This document shows positions 40,081 through 51,566 of a stretch of DNA of 64,000 bases, one piece after another. Below the pieces are notes generated by a model. It worked only from the letters and a program-made list of their open reading frames with translations. It searched no databases and was not told where the DNA came from. Source of the DNA: Margaritifera margaritifera (taxonomy: Eukaryota; Mollusca; Bivalvia; Unionida; Margaritiferidae); contig JAQPZY010001675.1 in the NCBI GenBank assembly GCA_029931535.1, positions 1,862,501 to 1,926,500 on the forward strand, given 5' to 3'. Each line of letters begins with the position of its first letter. Within the stretch, counting starts at the first letter, position 1. The position numbers and the translations under genes are program-made.

Positions 40081-40849
40081 TATCAGAGATTCTTTAATAA
40101 ATTTCATCTTTCTTTGCTAATAACTTTTTTTTATAAAAAAATCTTATTTCTACTCCCAACACTCAGGTCGCAGAGATGAACCAACTTACGGAAAAAGCAC
40201 GGAGTATATAAATGATATTGAAAAGAAGAGAGCAAATTATCTCTTGACCTAGCATTATCAGAAATATATGTTCAATTACTTTAATTTCAGATTTGGATAA
40301 TGTATTATCATATTTTCACCTGAATGCAATACAACGACACAGGAGTAAAACTATCACATCGTCTTATGAATGCGCTTTAAGAAAAATAACCAAACGGGGA
40401 AGTCATTCTCTAACTAGATTTTTTTTTTCTTTCTCGAAGTCGATATTGAAGTCAAAGTGTCCTACATAATTGCGTTCCAATACTCCAGGGAAGAAAATAT
40501 CCGCCGCTAGTGTTCTTTTTGTCTCACTAATGCAGGTGCATTTAAACCATTTTGAGATTCAAGATACCATCGATTGTTTTCCACATAAGGTACTGCTAAA
40601 AAGAAATTTAAAAAAAAAATACCATTCTATATTCACATTTTCGGCCGTACACATTGATTTGTTTACGGTTGCCGAGGCTAATTCACTATCTTATCTATAA
40701 GATATCAATTTCTGAAGGGGAGATTGCAAATGTGATTGATAAGAAAAAATAGGTATGTGTATTCTCTCACAACAGAATAGCCTTGTAACGAGTACGTCAT
40801 CGACCAGAAATTCGACCAGCTATTATGTTGTGTGGAATAAAGGTACTTC

Positions 40850-41265
40850 TTACAGTTCCGTCAAAATTTACAGAATACTTTGAAAAAGAAAATAAAATCG
40901 TTACTATGATAAGGATAAGTATGCATAATACTTTAGTAATTTTGTTTGCAGAATATTACATTTAATCTATCAATTTGAACCAAGATTGGCGATAAATGTG
41001 ACCACTTTGTGCTGAAATTTTGATCTAAAGTGAAAACATAATTGTAAATTACGCGACACTTACGATTTCAGTCAATATTTACAGAATACTTTGAAAAGGA
41101 AAATATTCGTTACTATCAAACATATATAAAATATTTCAGTGATTTTTTTCTCCAAAATATTTCATTTAAATTATCAACTTAAACCAAGATTGGTGATAAA
41201 TGTGACCATTTTGGTGTTAAAATTTCGATCTTAAATCTAAACATAGTTGTTAATTGTGTCGATAA
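40850..41265. repeat. ~205-bp direct duplication, two copies
   Basis: The words tttacagaatactttgaaaa and aaccaagattgg.gataaatgtgacca occur in both halves (40868 and 41079; 40980 and 41181). Diverged by substitutions and small indels. Confidence 0.85.
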
Positions 41266-41503
41266 ATCGTGTAAGAGTTTTTAATCTAGTAACATATTTA
41301 TTCTGCGTCAAACAATTCTTCATTTTCTCTAAGCATTGAAACTAAATTACATGGAATTATACACGTCATTTTCCCTCATTACAAAGCACCTTCTCGACAT
41401 GAAATAGTATTTGGTCATAACAGAATAACAGACAGAGTAGAATTTTTTAAATTATGTTGTGGGTTACTCCCAGTAGACGTTTCATGTGTAAATCAAGTTT
41501 AAC

Positions 41504-41660
41504 AATGTGTATCATTGTATTTTACATGTGCATACATCACGAATATAATTTATAATTCATAATATTCATACGTAAGATTAATGTGTATCATTGTATTTTA
41601 CATGTGTATACGTCACGATTACATTTTATAATTCATAATATTTATTCGTAAGATTAATCA
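41504..41660. repeat. ~76-bp direct duplication, two copies
   Basis: The block from tgtgtatcattgtattttac through cgtaagattaat occurs twice in tandem. Confidence 0.88.
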
Positions 41661-41761
41661 CTTTGAATTTTAAAGACTCTGAACATTTTAATCCTTCGTA
41701 TACCTTTGTTCTATTTCAAAATTGTGCTCTAAGGTACAATAACAAAAAATCTTGACTTAAA

Positions 41762-42895
41762 TTGTTCTTTGTTACAATATGCACAATATATTATGTTCTT
41801 TGTTACAATATGCACAATATATTATGTTCTTTGGTACAATATGCACAATATCTTAAGTTCTTTGTTGCAATATGCACAATATATTATGTTCTTTGTTACA
41901 ATATGTACAATATATTATGTTCTTTGTTACAATATGCACAATATCTTATGTTCTTTGTTACAATATGCACAATATATTATGTTCTTTGTTACAATATGCA
42001 CAATATATTATGTTCTTTGGTACAATATGCACAATATCTTAAGTTCTTTGTTGCAATATGCACAATATATTATGTTCTTTGTTACAATATGTACAATATA
42101 TTATGTTCTTTGTTACAATATGCACAATATCTTATGTTCTTTGTTACAATATGCACAATATATTATGTTCTTTGTTACAATATGCACAATATATTATGTT
42201 CTTTGTTACAATATGTACAATATCTTATGTTCTTTGGTACAATATGCACAATATCTTATGTTCTTTGTTACAATATGCACAATATCTTATGTTCTTTGTT
42301 GCAATATGCACAATATCTTATGTTCTTTGTTGCAATATGCACAATATCTTATATTCTTTTGTTACAATATGTATGCATAATATCTTATGTTCTTTGTTAC
42401 AATATGCACAATATCTTATGTTCTTTGTTACAATATGCACAATATCTTAAGTTCTTAGTTACAATATGTATGCACAATATCTTATGTTCTTTGTTACAAT
42501 ATGCACAATATCTTAAGTTCTTTGTTACAATATGTATGCACAATATCTTATGTTCTTTGTTACAATATGTATGCACAATATCTTATGTTCTTTGTTACAA
42601 TATGCACAATATCTTAAGTTCTTTGTTACAATATGTATGCACAATATCTTATGTTCTTTGTTACAATATGCACAATATCTTTAGTTCTTTGTTACATTAT
42701 GCACACTGTCTTATGTTCTTTGTTATATTGTACACAATATCTTAGGTTCTTTTTTACAGTATGCACAATATCTTAAGTTCTTTCTAACAGTATACACGAT
42801 ATCTTAAGTTCTTTGTTACAGTATGCACAACATCTGATGTTCTTTGTTACAGTATGCACAATATCTGATGTTCTTTGTTATATTATACACAATAT
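41762..42895. repeat. 31-bp minisatellite, about 36 units
   Basis: The unit contains ttatgttctttgttacaata and tgcacaatat. A six-unit block carrying variant units (ggtacaatatg, then ttgcaatatg) is repeated at 41833 and 42019, exactly 186 bp (6 x 31) apart, so there is higher-order structure. Later units gain a tgta tetranucleotide. Because 31 is not a multiple of three, all three forward frames stay open. Confidence 0.95.
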
Positions 42896-43092
42896 TTGAT
42901 GCTGCTGTTTTAATATTACACTACTTCAAAAGAAGAAAAGAACAAATCCTCTCTATGTTTTAAGAGACATAATTGCTTGGACTGCTGAATATCATGATAT
43001 TATTTTGAACACACTTGTTAAATGACGGTATTATCAAGCATTTCGAATTTGTAAATTGTCCACTCTTCAGATTTAGCATTATTCTTTACATC

Positions 43093-43370
43093 GCATTTAT
43101 ACAATATTCATTAGACTACATTTATACTATATTAATTAGACTACTTTTATACTATATTCATTAGACTACATTTATACTATATTAATTAGACTACTTTTAT
43201 ACTATATTCATTAGACTACATTTATACTATATTAATTAGACTACTTTTATACTATATTCATTAGACTACTTTTGTACTATATTCATTAGACTACATTTAT
43301 ACTATATTAATTAGACTACTTTTATACTATATTCATTAGACTACTTTTATGCTATATTCATTAGACTACA
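43093..43370. repeat. 25-bp minisatellite, about 11 units
   Basis: The word atactatattcattagacta recurs every 25 bp, with an attaattag variant that alternates regularly in the first half to give a 50-bp period. Confidence 0.93.
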
Positions 43371-43852
43371 TTCAAATAAATGTTCGAATAATGACAAATT
43401 AAAGCACAAACTGATACGAAGTATCATGGACGATATTCAGGATTTTTTTTTTAAAAAACTCTTTGTTGGGAGATATATAAGTATATAAGTATCCATACAG
43501 TTGATATTAAACAGCAATCGATTACACCATTATCGAACACCAGAATCAATGTCATGACTCACAGGCTGCTTAGCTGTCGTGTTAAGAATTAGGATAGATT
43601 CCAATTGCTGTCGTGTAGATAGAGGTTTGTTAGTTTGCGCCCGAACTTATCATCGATAATCCAATTTTATGTTTTATGAAGGGTTAAAGGTCACACATGA
43701 TCCTTTAAGGAACGGTTACATGCGCGAGTAAGTTAGCTGATATGGGCCCATTGCTCCAATGTGGCCGATAACACAAGAATCTCTCTTCATTTGAGCTGAA
43801 ACAAGATAAAGTATTTTATCAGTTGATCAGTGACATTTTATAACGGTAAGCT

Positions 43853-43920
43853 GATACCATCGACACTGCATCACCTGTTTATGATGAAAAGGTCTTTGTT
43901 AAGCTCTCAATTCTATTCTG
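43853..43920. other. 68-bp block identical between units B and A
   Basis: Partner of 29220-29287, followed by ggaaggtaagattt. See that entry. Confidence 0.7.
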
Positions 43921-44450
43921 GAAGGTAAGATTTAATTTAGCTTGCATACTTTGGGAACGAGCCTTTGTTGTGCGAAATCTCCATAGACATCGAATGATAG
44001 AGAGTAGCAACGATTATCGATACGAATTGCCTAATCTGATGACACAGTGTATTGGAAAATCTGAGGTTATCTCCCTTAATGGTCAACAAACTTCTTGATT
44101 AGCTGGCACTATGAGCTAAAATCACCCCCCAGCAGATGACAAATATTCAAGAAGTTTCTCATCGACGCAGAGGGTCCATTTTGTTACGGACAAGATGTAT
44201 TGTCAAATGTCCAAACCCGAGTACAATTAATGTATATTACCACATGTATCAATGAGCTCTCGTAAGTTTTGTTTGATCAGAGCGTGATATCAGCACAATA
44301 TCATGTTACCGTCATTTTAGTATAACCTTGCGTATTAAATAGATTTTTCCATATATATCTTACTCTATTTTGCTCCGAAATGAATAATAAATATTCAGTG
44401 ATTTGATTTGCGTTACCTTGATACTAATGCAACAACAACAACAACATCTC

Positions 44451-44451
<1 letters not shown>

Positions 44452-44523
<72 letters not shown>

Positions 44524-44584
44524 GATAATAATAATAACAACAACAATAATGATAATAACGATGATGATGATGATGATGATGATG

Positions 44585-44642
<58 letters not shown>
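44452..44642. repeat. (AAT)n microsatellite with a GAT core
   Basis: AAT triplets flank about eight GAT triplets (near 44561-44584) and some AAC/CGA variants. Unit B only. Confidence 0.96.
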
Positions 44643-44644
<2 letters not shown>

Positions 44645-44920
44645 TAAAAAAACAAGTGTAAAACGGTATCGTGACCAAGTGATTTAGATCTGTTCAGAGT
44701 TGCGATAAAACATTTAAATAGTAATAGAAAACAAATCGTGCAGTTAAATAGATTTATTTCAAATTTAATTACAATATAGCGAAAACTTAACTTTTTAATA
44801 TTAGATATGGTTTTGAGGAAGTTTGATACTATCATTATACAATAAAATTGTGCAACATCAACATCTAATTTATATCCTAACCTGACTATGTACTTACAGT
44901 GCATACAGAAACAGGATAGA

Positions 44921-44965
44921 ATATCTATCTATCTATCTATATCTATATATATATATATATATATA

Positions 44966-45020
<55 letters not shown>

Positions 45021-45027
45021 ATATATA

Positions 45028-45090
<63 letters not shown>
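44921..45090. repeat. (TATC)n-(AT)n microsatellite
   Basis: TATC tetramers followed by long AT runs with rare TCTA and CA interruptions. Confidence 0.96.
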
Positions 45091-45092
<2 letters not shown>

Positions 45093-45439
45093 TATCTTTC
45101 TAATGTTCTCTATGGCTACAGGTACATTGGGTTCACCTCTTGATGTATTAATTCAAAATTTTTTCAAAATTATAAATCCAAGAATAAATGCGAATTTGCT
45201 TCAACTCAAATACTTACAGATGAAAAAATGTGTTCAGTTTTAGGATGATTTCAACAGCAAATCCATCAGATCAAAATAAGATTATGTTTCTTACTGGTTA
45301 CCTTGCATTTTGTGTGAGCGCTGCTGAATCAGTGAGGACCACACAATGACATTGGCTGTTACCAAACACAGTCTGTATGAATACATCAGACATGTACTAT
45401 TTCTAACAAGCACACCAGAGATTTGCCCCCTTGATCTAT

Positions 45440-45500
45440 TACCAAACCAAATGGCCTGAAAGATTTCTGGTAAACGTGAAAACGTGAAAATAATGATCAG
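45440..45500. other. 61-bp block identical between units B and A
   Basis: Partner of 31060-31120. Confidence 0.7.
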
Positions 45501-45784
45501 GTGCAGATGCTGGTATATTTTCAGGTTAAACTCATTCAGGTTTTATTCGCTATGTGAAATCAAACTCGTCGGTTTGCTTTGTTATATATTCAAGAAATAG
45601 AATTTTCCTAAAATTAGATTTTAATGGGATGCTTTCGAAATAGGGCGTGTTACGTACTTTGCAGGCTTTATTTAATAATTTTGAAATGTACTTCCCCCAT
45701 TTAGTTTTTATTGGTTTCCACAACGACTGTTGATCTGTCCCATCTGTATGGAAACCAATTTGTGCTATAGCACTTAGCAATGAC

Positions 45785-45965
45785 TAAGAATGCCATTTAG
45801 TTTATTAATTAACTAATTGACTAATAATGCCATTTAGTTTATTAATTAACTAATTGACTAATAATGCCATTTAGTTTGTAATTAACTAATTGACTAATAA
45901 TGCCATTTAGTTTGTTAATTAACTGATTGACTAATAATGCCATTTAGTTTATTAATTAACTAATT
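45785..45965. repeat. ~37-bp unit, five tandem copies, unit B only
   Basis: The word aatgccatttagtttattaa recurs at about 37-bp spacing. Unit A has no array at the matching place (about 31390-31440). Confidence 0.92.
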
Positions 45966-48900
45966 CTAGTGATATTACCAATTCTGCAATTCGGCTGAAA
46001 ATTTACAACTGTCTTGAGCGGATAATTTTATTATAAAACCGCTTGTGACATTCATTTACAAATGAGATTAATATTTTTTTAATTATTATAACTTTGTATT
46101 CATTATTTATTTGAATCCATACGCATGTATGCATTCATCTTACGTCTGGTTTGCTAGCTAGATCTGTTGGATAAAGAGACAAAAGGTGTTTAAGGGAGAC
46201 ATAAGGAAAATATTTATAAATTTACAAAAATAGTGAATTTTATTTTTGAGTTACACGTTTTCACAATGGCATGAAAACGTTTCGTGAAACTAATTTGAAT
46301 CAGAAAAGTTAATATATACCGCATGAACATAAAAATATTTCAACAACGTGCTTGAATATATTACACGATAAGAGAAACTGCTGAATTTATTTTATTTGAA
46401 ACAAAAACCTTGTTGTCATTTTCATATCAATCCTCGTGTACATTACAACATTTAATAAAAAGAAAGAAACTAATGTCCAAAACTCCCGATGTATTTATTT
46501 GTGATTGACCATTTTAACTTTATTTCCTCCAATTTATGTGCGTATATTGTCTTTGCTCAAAAAACGTGTTTTTCCTTGCAAGTTGATCTGTACTCTACAT
46601 GCAATAGGTTCGGTTTTCGCTTTAATAAAGGTTTTATTATCATAGCAACAACAACAAATAAATTGTCGAAAACTATGGAATATAGTTCCGGAAACTTGTA
46701 GATACAAAAATCAATGTTTAATTTATCCGAAGACTGGTAATTTCACACCATCCTCCATTTTAATAAGTTTAGAATGAAAGTTTGTTAATTGTTATTGTTT
46801 GAAAAAAAAAGATATGCCTTTCAGACCAAAAAAAAAAGTAAACTAATCAGTCCCATGAAATCAACAAATACAAATGAAACGAAACACAACATTTAAGACC
46901 ATAAGAAGATATAAGGATATAGAATTCAAAAAATTTTGAATCTTTCATTTGGCAGAATACTTGCACTCCACGGTTAGTATATTATAACCCCTGTGGCAAT
47001 AAGCAAAGGAGATTAACATAAAACTCGGGAATAACTTAAAGAAAAGTGCATGACTATAGATTATAAAGACAACAGTTATTTATAAACCGCGGGAGCATAA
47101 AAAGCGCATATTAACAAACGACAGGTAACAGATAGATATAAGATCAACAAAAACTATAGGAACTGTAGCAACAGTAGCAACACCATCACCAACAACAGCA
47201 ACACTAAGGGCACTGTTTTGGTCACCAGACGAAAGGATGACTATTGCTTCAACCCTTTTACATATTCCCCTTTTGCTTGAGTAATTGACTAAAATAGCTA
47301 AAATAGTTACAGCAATACCTTCTCGTCACTTTTGACAATAAACCAAGCCGCTCTACTACGATGATATCCGAGGTGATTCGATGTCAATGTGCATCGTTTG
47401 AAGATTTATTTATGTCTTTTACCAATTGTCCTAGCTGCTAATGTTCGACAGCGACAGTTAGATCTCCATAATTGAGCACAAATTGGCTGTGTAAGTTATC
47501 ACTGGGTACAAGGGAGACTGAAATCGACGGGGTATAATGCTTTGATGCTTTTTAATTGTTGCCAAACATCACCCGTGCCAGAGGGCTAATGCAATGTTCT
47601 CATGGCAATTAAATTGATTTAGACAAAGGAAACAAAATGCAGTGTCTGTAGTTGGATAATAGTATTACAGCTAGAGAAGTTTATCCTCCCCGTCCTTTAA
47701 ATTTGTTTAGCGTTATCCAGTTTTTATTGAAAAAGACTCATCTTCAACGTGTACAATTCATGTATTATACAGAAAGTGTCCCTGATAACAACTGATTCGA
47801 TATCATAACCCGCTCCTTGCAGGCAGATCATCAAATTAATCGCAACGAAATAATATACATTTGTATGGAACATTACATCCAACTTTCTGTTTATCCGAAG
47901 TTTATCGTGTCACCTGAGGAGTTCAGATGATGGAGGTTTATACTATTTATACGAAAGGAGTTTTAAAATAAAATCGCCTAAAGTATTTTAGAAGTTTACT
48001 TAAAGTTTCGGGAGAAGTGTAATATTCAGAAGATTGCTTTTCCATGAATTAAAGAGCATGAGGGTATATATTTATTGAGAAAGAAAAACAAAACAAATAA
48101 AAAACAACCAACCCAGATTTGTGTCACCTTATGCTGTTTTGAATCTAAATGTTTTTATAAATATAAATTAATAGTAACAATTGCATGTATCATATGGTGT
48201 ATGAATGTATGTGTATGTAAAAATCAGATTTCATAAGAACCATGATTCACTTCTATGTTTGCTATTTTATGTTACACACTAGGTATGCATATAAAAATAT
48301 ATTTAAGACGGATTGCTAGATTGTTTGGCATGTCTATTACGTACAAGTTTTGCAAAGGGAAATGCAGGCAATACATGTTCGGCATGTCTATCTGGTTTTG
48401 AAAAATTATCATGAAAACCTAAAGCACCGTGTTCTTTTTCAAATCTTTTTACGCTGTTGATTGTTGATATCCGGTCCAGAAGAAGGCTGACTGCAATTTC
48501 CTGTCTAGACTAATTGTCGTGAAAGGAGATTTTATTGGTCGTTCTTTAATACCGGCGTTAATGATGAAATGATGTTTTATGAAAATAAAAGGTGTTTACC
48601 ATCTCAAATAAAGATGAAACTTATTTACTTTTAATATGCAGGTACAAATGTTATCGGTCTACCATAAGTCTTCACATGCTTTTAAAATCTTCATTAGTTC
48701 TTCATGTTAATAGATTAAGTGCTTCAGTGTCTGATCTGGTTTATGCCAAATATGTTTGGTGGACAATGGTCATTTAAAGCTCATTATCTGCGATTTTCCT
48801 TTCAATTCCTCTACATGCAATAGTTACTATAACTATTGTCCTATTTCAGGGTTTTGATCTCCCTGTGCCATACCAAAAGTTCTTGACCAACGCATTCAGA

Positions 48901-49232
48901 TAACAGCTTTAAATAAAAACAGTACACAAAACAAAATTTAAGTTTCTACTTTGAAGCCGCCCTCCGTGGATGGTTGAATTTACCTTTGGTGGTTTCTTTA
49001 GCATTTTACGTCTAGAAAAGTTGTTGTTACAAGAATTTAAATGCATTAGTTTCTACTGACTTTTACCAATGGAAACGTTTGGGTCCACGTCTTAAAATGT
49101 CTATTTTCACAAATATATGTTGGTTTGTCTTTCCATGGTTTATTTTGACGATCACGTCATATTAAATAACACTGGCTTAATTACATGTATACAACAAACT
49201 CCTGAAAATTGCAAATTGTATCTGATTAAGTT

Positions 49233-49580
49233 TTGCTAGACATTATTCAACGGTCGGGCAATGGATTGAGGTAATTACTGTAACAGTGTTTGCTACACGT
49301 TATTCAACGGTCGGACAATGGATTGAGGTAATTACTGAAACAGCGTTCACTACACGTTATTCAAGTGCTATTCAATTCTTTACTTTTGTCTCTAAAACAA
49401 CACGTATAAACGCCAGTAAATTAATTACTTTCATCTCTAAGACAAAACGTACAAGTGCTAATGAATTAATTGCGTTCGTCTCTAAGACAAAACGTACAAG
49501 TGCTAGCGAATTAATTACTTTCGTCTCTAAATCTGGATGTACAAGTGCTAGTGAATTTATTACTTTCGTGGATATCAATT
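49233..49580. repeat. Two adjacent minisatellites (57-bp x3, 45-bp x5)
   Basis: A ~57-bp unit (containing attcaacggtcgg.caatgg) occurs about three times to 49370. It runs into a 45-bp unit (containing ctaagacaaaacgtacaag) present four to five times. The 45-bp period keeps a 100-codon plus-strand frame open with a 15-residue repeat. I do not regard it as a gene: there is no domain, and an antisense frame is open as well. Confidence 0.85.
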
Positions 49581-49659
49581 TTCGTTAGTGTGCAACAATG
49601 GCATTTTCGTGGTACGTAACTTCATGGACACACATCTGAAAGGGAATCGGTCCTTTTGT

Positions 49660-49663
49660 CTTC
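49660..49663. other. Target site duplication CTTC (left)
   Basis: CTTC directly precedes the left LTR and directly follows the right LTR (56250-56253). A 4-bp duplication is within the range for Ty3/gypsy-type integrases. Confidence 0.8.
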
Positions 49664-50413
49664 TGTTACGACTCTATGGTCTAAGAAAAATGTAACAGAA
49701 AGAAAGTGAAACCAACAAATCAAGTAAAAATCAACAAGCAATTTATTACTAGATAATTAAAATGAAAAATCAAAAAGTCACTTACAGTAATGTGTTTTGA
49801 AATCCTAATAATCCAATAAGAATGATTGTTCTAATCACAAGTCATAAATATAGAATGTTCCGAATTCACGGCTGTGTCCTTGAATGTTAAGATGTGCCAA
49901 TGGTCTCCAAAGTCCTGATGTACTAGAAATCTTGATGTGCTGAAGTCAAAATGAAGTATTCCAAAATATCTGAATAAGTTCACTTAAATTCCAAAATCAT
50001 CAATTAAAAATCCAAAATCCAAAAGTTTATGAGCACTGTTATAATCCAATGAATATTTAAAATAATTCCTCTCTTAGAATTTGGAATGAATTTTCACAAC
50101 TGTAATAGCTCTTTACAAGACTGATGGTAATGTCAAAACTGAATAAATGTCCACCAAACATGGTATATATAAAGATTGGTCACATGACAGAATGTTCTAG
50201 AATATGAGTCATCTTAATGGAATTCTAACTGAAAACAAAATTCAACCTTGACCTTCAAATTGAGAAAACATATTGATCAAAACAACCTAATTCAAGGACA
50301 CTAGTTAAACATGTTTTTCCTGATAACATTAAGATTTAAGCAAATATTAAAGTGAAGAAACATTTACAATTTCCTAAAATATTTATAATATTATATAAAC
50401 ATCATACATAACA
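49664..50413 (-). repeat. 3' LTR (left), 750 bp
   Basis: On the minus strand it begins TGTTATGTATG and ends CGTAACA. It matches 55500-56249 with differences only at 49898 (c here, t at 55734) and 50232 (a here, t at 56068). A TATA-like tatatata with CCAAT just before it (minus strand, 50164-50177) and a downstream AATAAA (minus strand, 49742-49747) are in the right order for U3-R-U5. The exact start and polyadenylation sites cannot be read from sequence. Confidence 0.95.
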
Positions 50414-50422
50414 CCTCCCCTC
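50414..50422 (-). other. Polypurine tract
   Basis: GAGGGGAGG on the minus strand lies immediately before the 3' LTR, the standard position for plus-strand DNA priming. Confidence 0.88.
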
Positions 50423-50551
50423 ATAAAGAAAAAGAAAGATTTATATAATAAAGCTTTCTTTTGAATATACATCTAATAAGACAATAACCCAAATTACATA
50501 AGAACATGTTTTATGATACTGGACTTAATTACATCAAGCAATATTACATTT
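50423..50551 (-). other. 3' untranslated part of the retrotransposon
   Basis: AT-rich spacer between the RNase H stop (50552-50554) and the polypurine tract. No frame or env-like sequence. Confidence 0.7.
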
Positions 50552-50828
50552 CTAGGCACGTGAGAGTGCATCTGCAATCACATTGTCTTTTCCCCTGATG
50601 TGTTTGATGTCAATGTTATATTCCTGCAATATCAAACTCCATCTCAACAATCTCCGATTTTTATCTTTCATTTTGTTGATGAAAGTAAGGGGATTGTGAT
50701 CACTGTACACAATAATTGGAGAAAGAGCTGAGGTGACATACACTTCAAAATGCTGTAAAGCCAATATCAAAGCCAAACATTCCTTCTCAATTGTGGAATA
50801 GTTTTTCTGGTGCTTGTTTAGTTTTTTT
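50552..50828 (-). pseudogene. RNase H end of pol, shifted by one base
   Basis: Contains the rest of the Ty3/gypsy RNase H: the Glu-containing STIEKECLALILAL block, the YSDHNPLTF block, and the closing LLRWSLILQEYNI and ADALSR blocks. It is in a different frame from the upstream RT. The break lies in a run of seven A on the minus strand (50822-50828 on plus); six would keep the frame. This may be a real mutation, an assembly homopolymer error or, less likely, a programmed shift. The frame ends at TAG (50552-50554) with the usual family C-terminus. Confidence 0.85.
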
Positions 50829-51566
50829 AGAAAAATAACACACAGGGTGATCCACACCACTTTTGTCTTCCTGAATCAATACTCCACCAACCCCTACATC
50901 ACTTGCATCAACAGATAATTTAAATGATTGGCTAAAATTTGGTGCAGAAAGAACAGGTGCATTCTTAAGCATGGCCTTTAACTTGTCAAAAGATTCCTGA
51001 CACTTGTCAGACCAATGAAATTTGTCTTTCTTACTCAATAAACTTGTCAAAGGTTCAGCAATTTTGGAAAAATTGGAACAAAATTTCCGATAATATCCAG
51101 CCATACCTAGAAATCGCATCAGTTGCTTTTTACAAATTGGAACTTGAAATTCAGAGATAGCTTTGACCTTAGCTTCTATAGGTTTAACTTGACCTTGTCC
51201 CACAATATGTCCTAAAAATGTGACACAAGCATGGCAAAACTCACTTTTGCTCAAATTAATTGTCAGATTCGCATCACTGAGTCGATCGAAGAATTTTCGA
51301 ATGGTTTCCAAATGATCTTCCCAGGTGTTGTTGTAGATAATGACGTCATCGATATAAGCGTCACAATTATCAAGACCAAATGTTATCATGTTCATCAGAC
51401 GTTGAAACGTTGCAGGCGAATTTTTCATTCCAAACGGCATGACTTTATATTGATAAAGTCCATCTGGAGTTACAAATGCTGAAATTTCTTTTGCCCTTTC
51501 CGTCAGTGGAATTTGCCAGAATCCTTTTAAAAGGTCAAACTTGGTGACATATTCCGCATTTCCAAT
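50829..51566 (-). pseudogene. RT core and start of RNase H of pol
   Basis: In the same frame as the upstream gag-pol segment but cut off from it by a TAA (51567-51569). It begins with the RT palm segment before the first in-frame Met at 51440. The catalytic box YIDD is at 51345-51356 and is intact. Further blocks are FCHACVTFLGH, LMRFLGMAGYYRKF (thumb/connection) and the RNase H start SVDASDVGVGGVL with its first catalytic Asp. Length and block order are normal for Ty3/gypsy RT. If the TAA were read through, RT would be complete. As it stands the RT is split between two frames' worth of product. Confidence 0.88.

Larger units (their letters stand above)
38720..49150 (+). repeat. Segmental duplication, unit B
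   Basis: Collinear with unit A in direct orientation (block pairs listed there). B is longer because of material at 40740-43530 that A lacks: a local duplication of about 205 bp, a 31-bp minisatellite and a 25-bp minisatellite. No frame is shared with A. Confidence 0.85.

Noticed and set aside
41762..42745. 327-codon frame and two overlapping plus-strand frames
   Set aside because: They are three phases of one 31-bp minisatellite. All three stay open because the unit contains no stop in any forward frame.
44413..44904. 163-codon minus-strand Ile-rich frame resembling a membrane protein
   Set aside because: The hydrophobic part is an AAT/GAT microsatellite; the rest is short and domain-free.
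45550..45780. 76-codon minus-strand frame in unit B
   Set aside because: Not conserved in the matching part of unit A (31160-31400).
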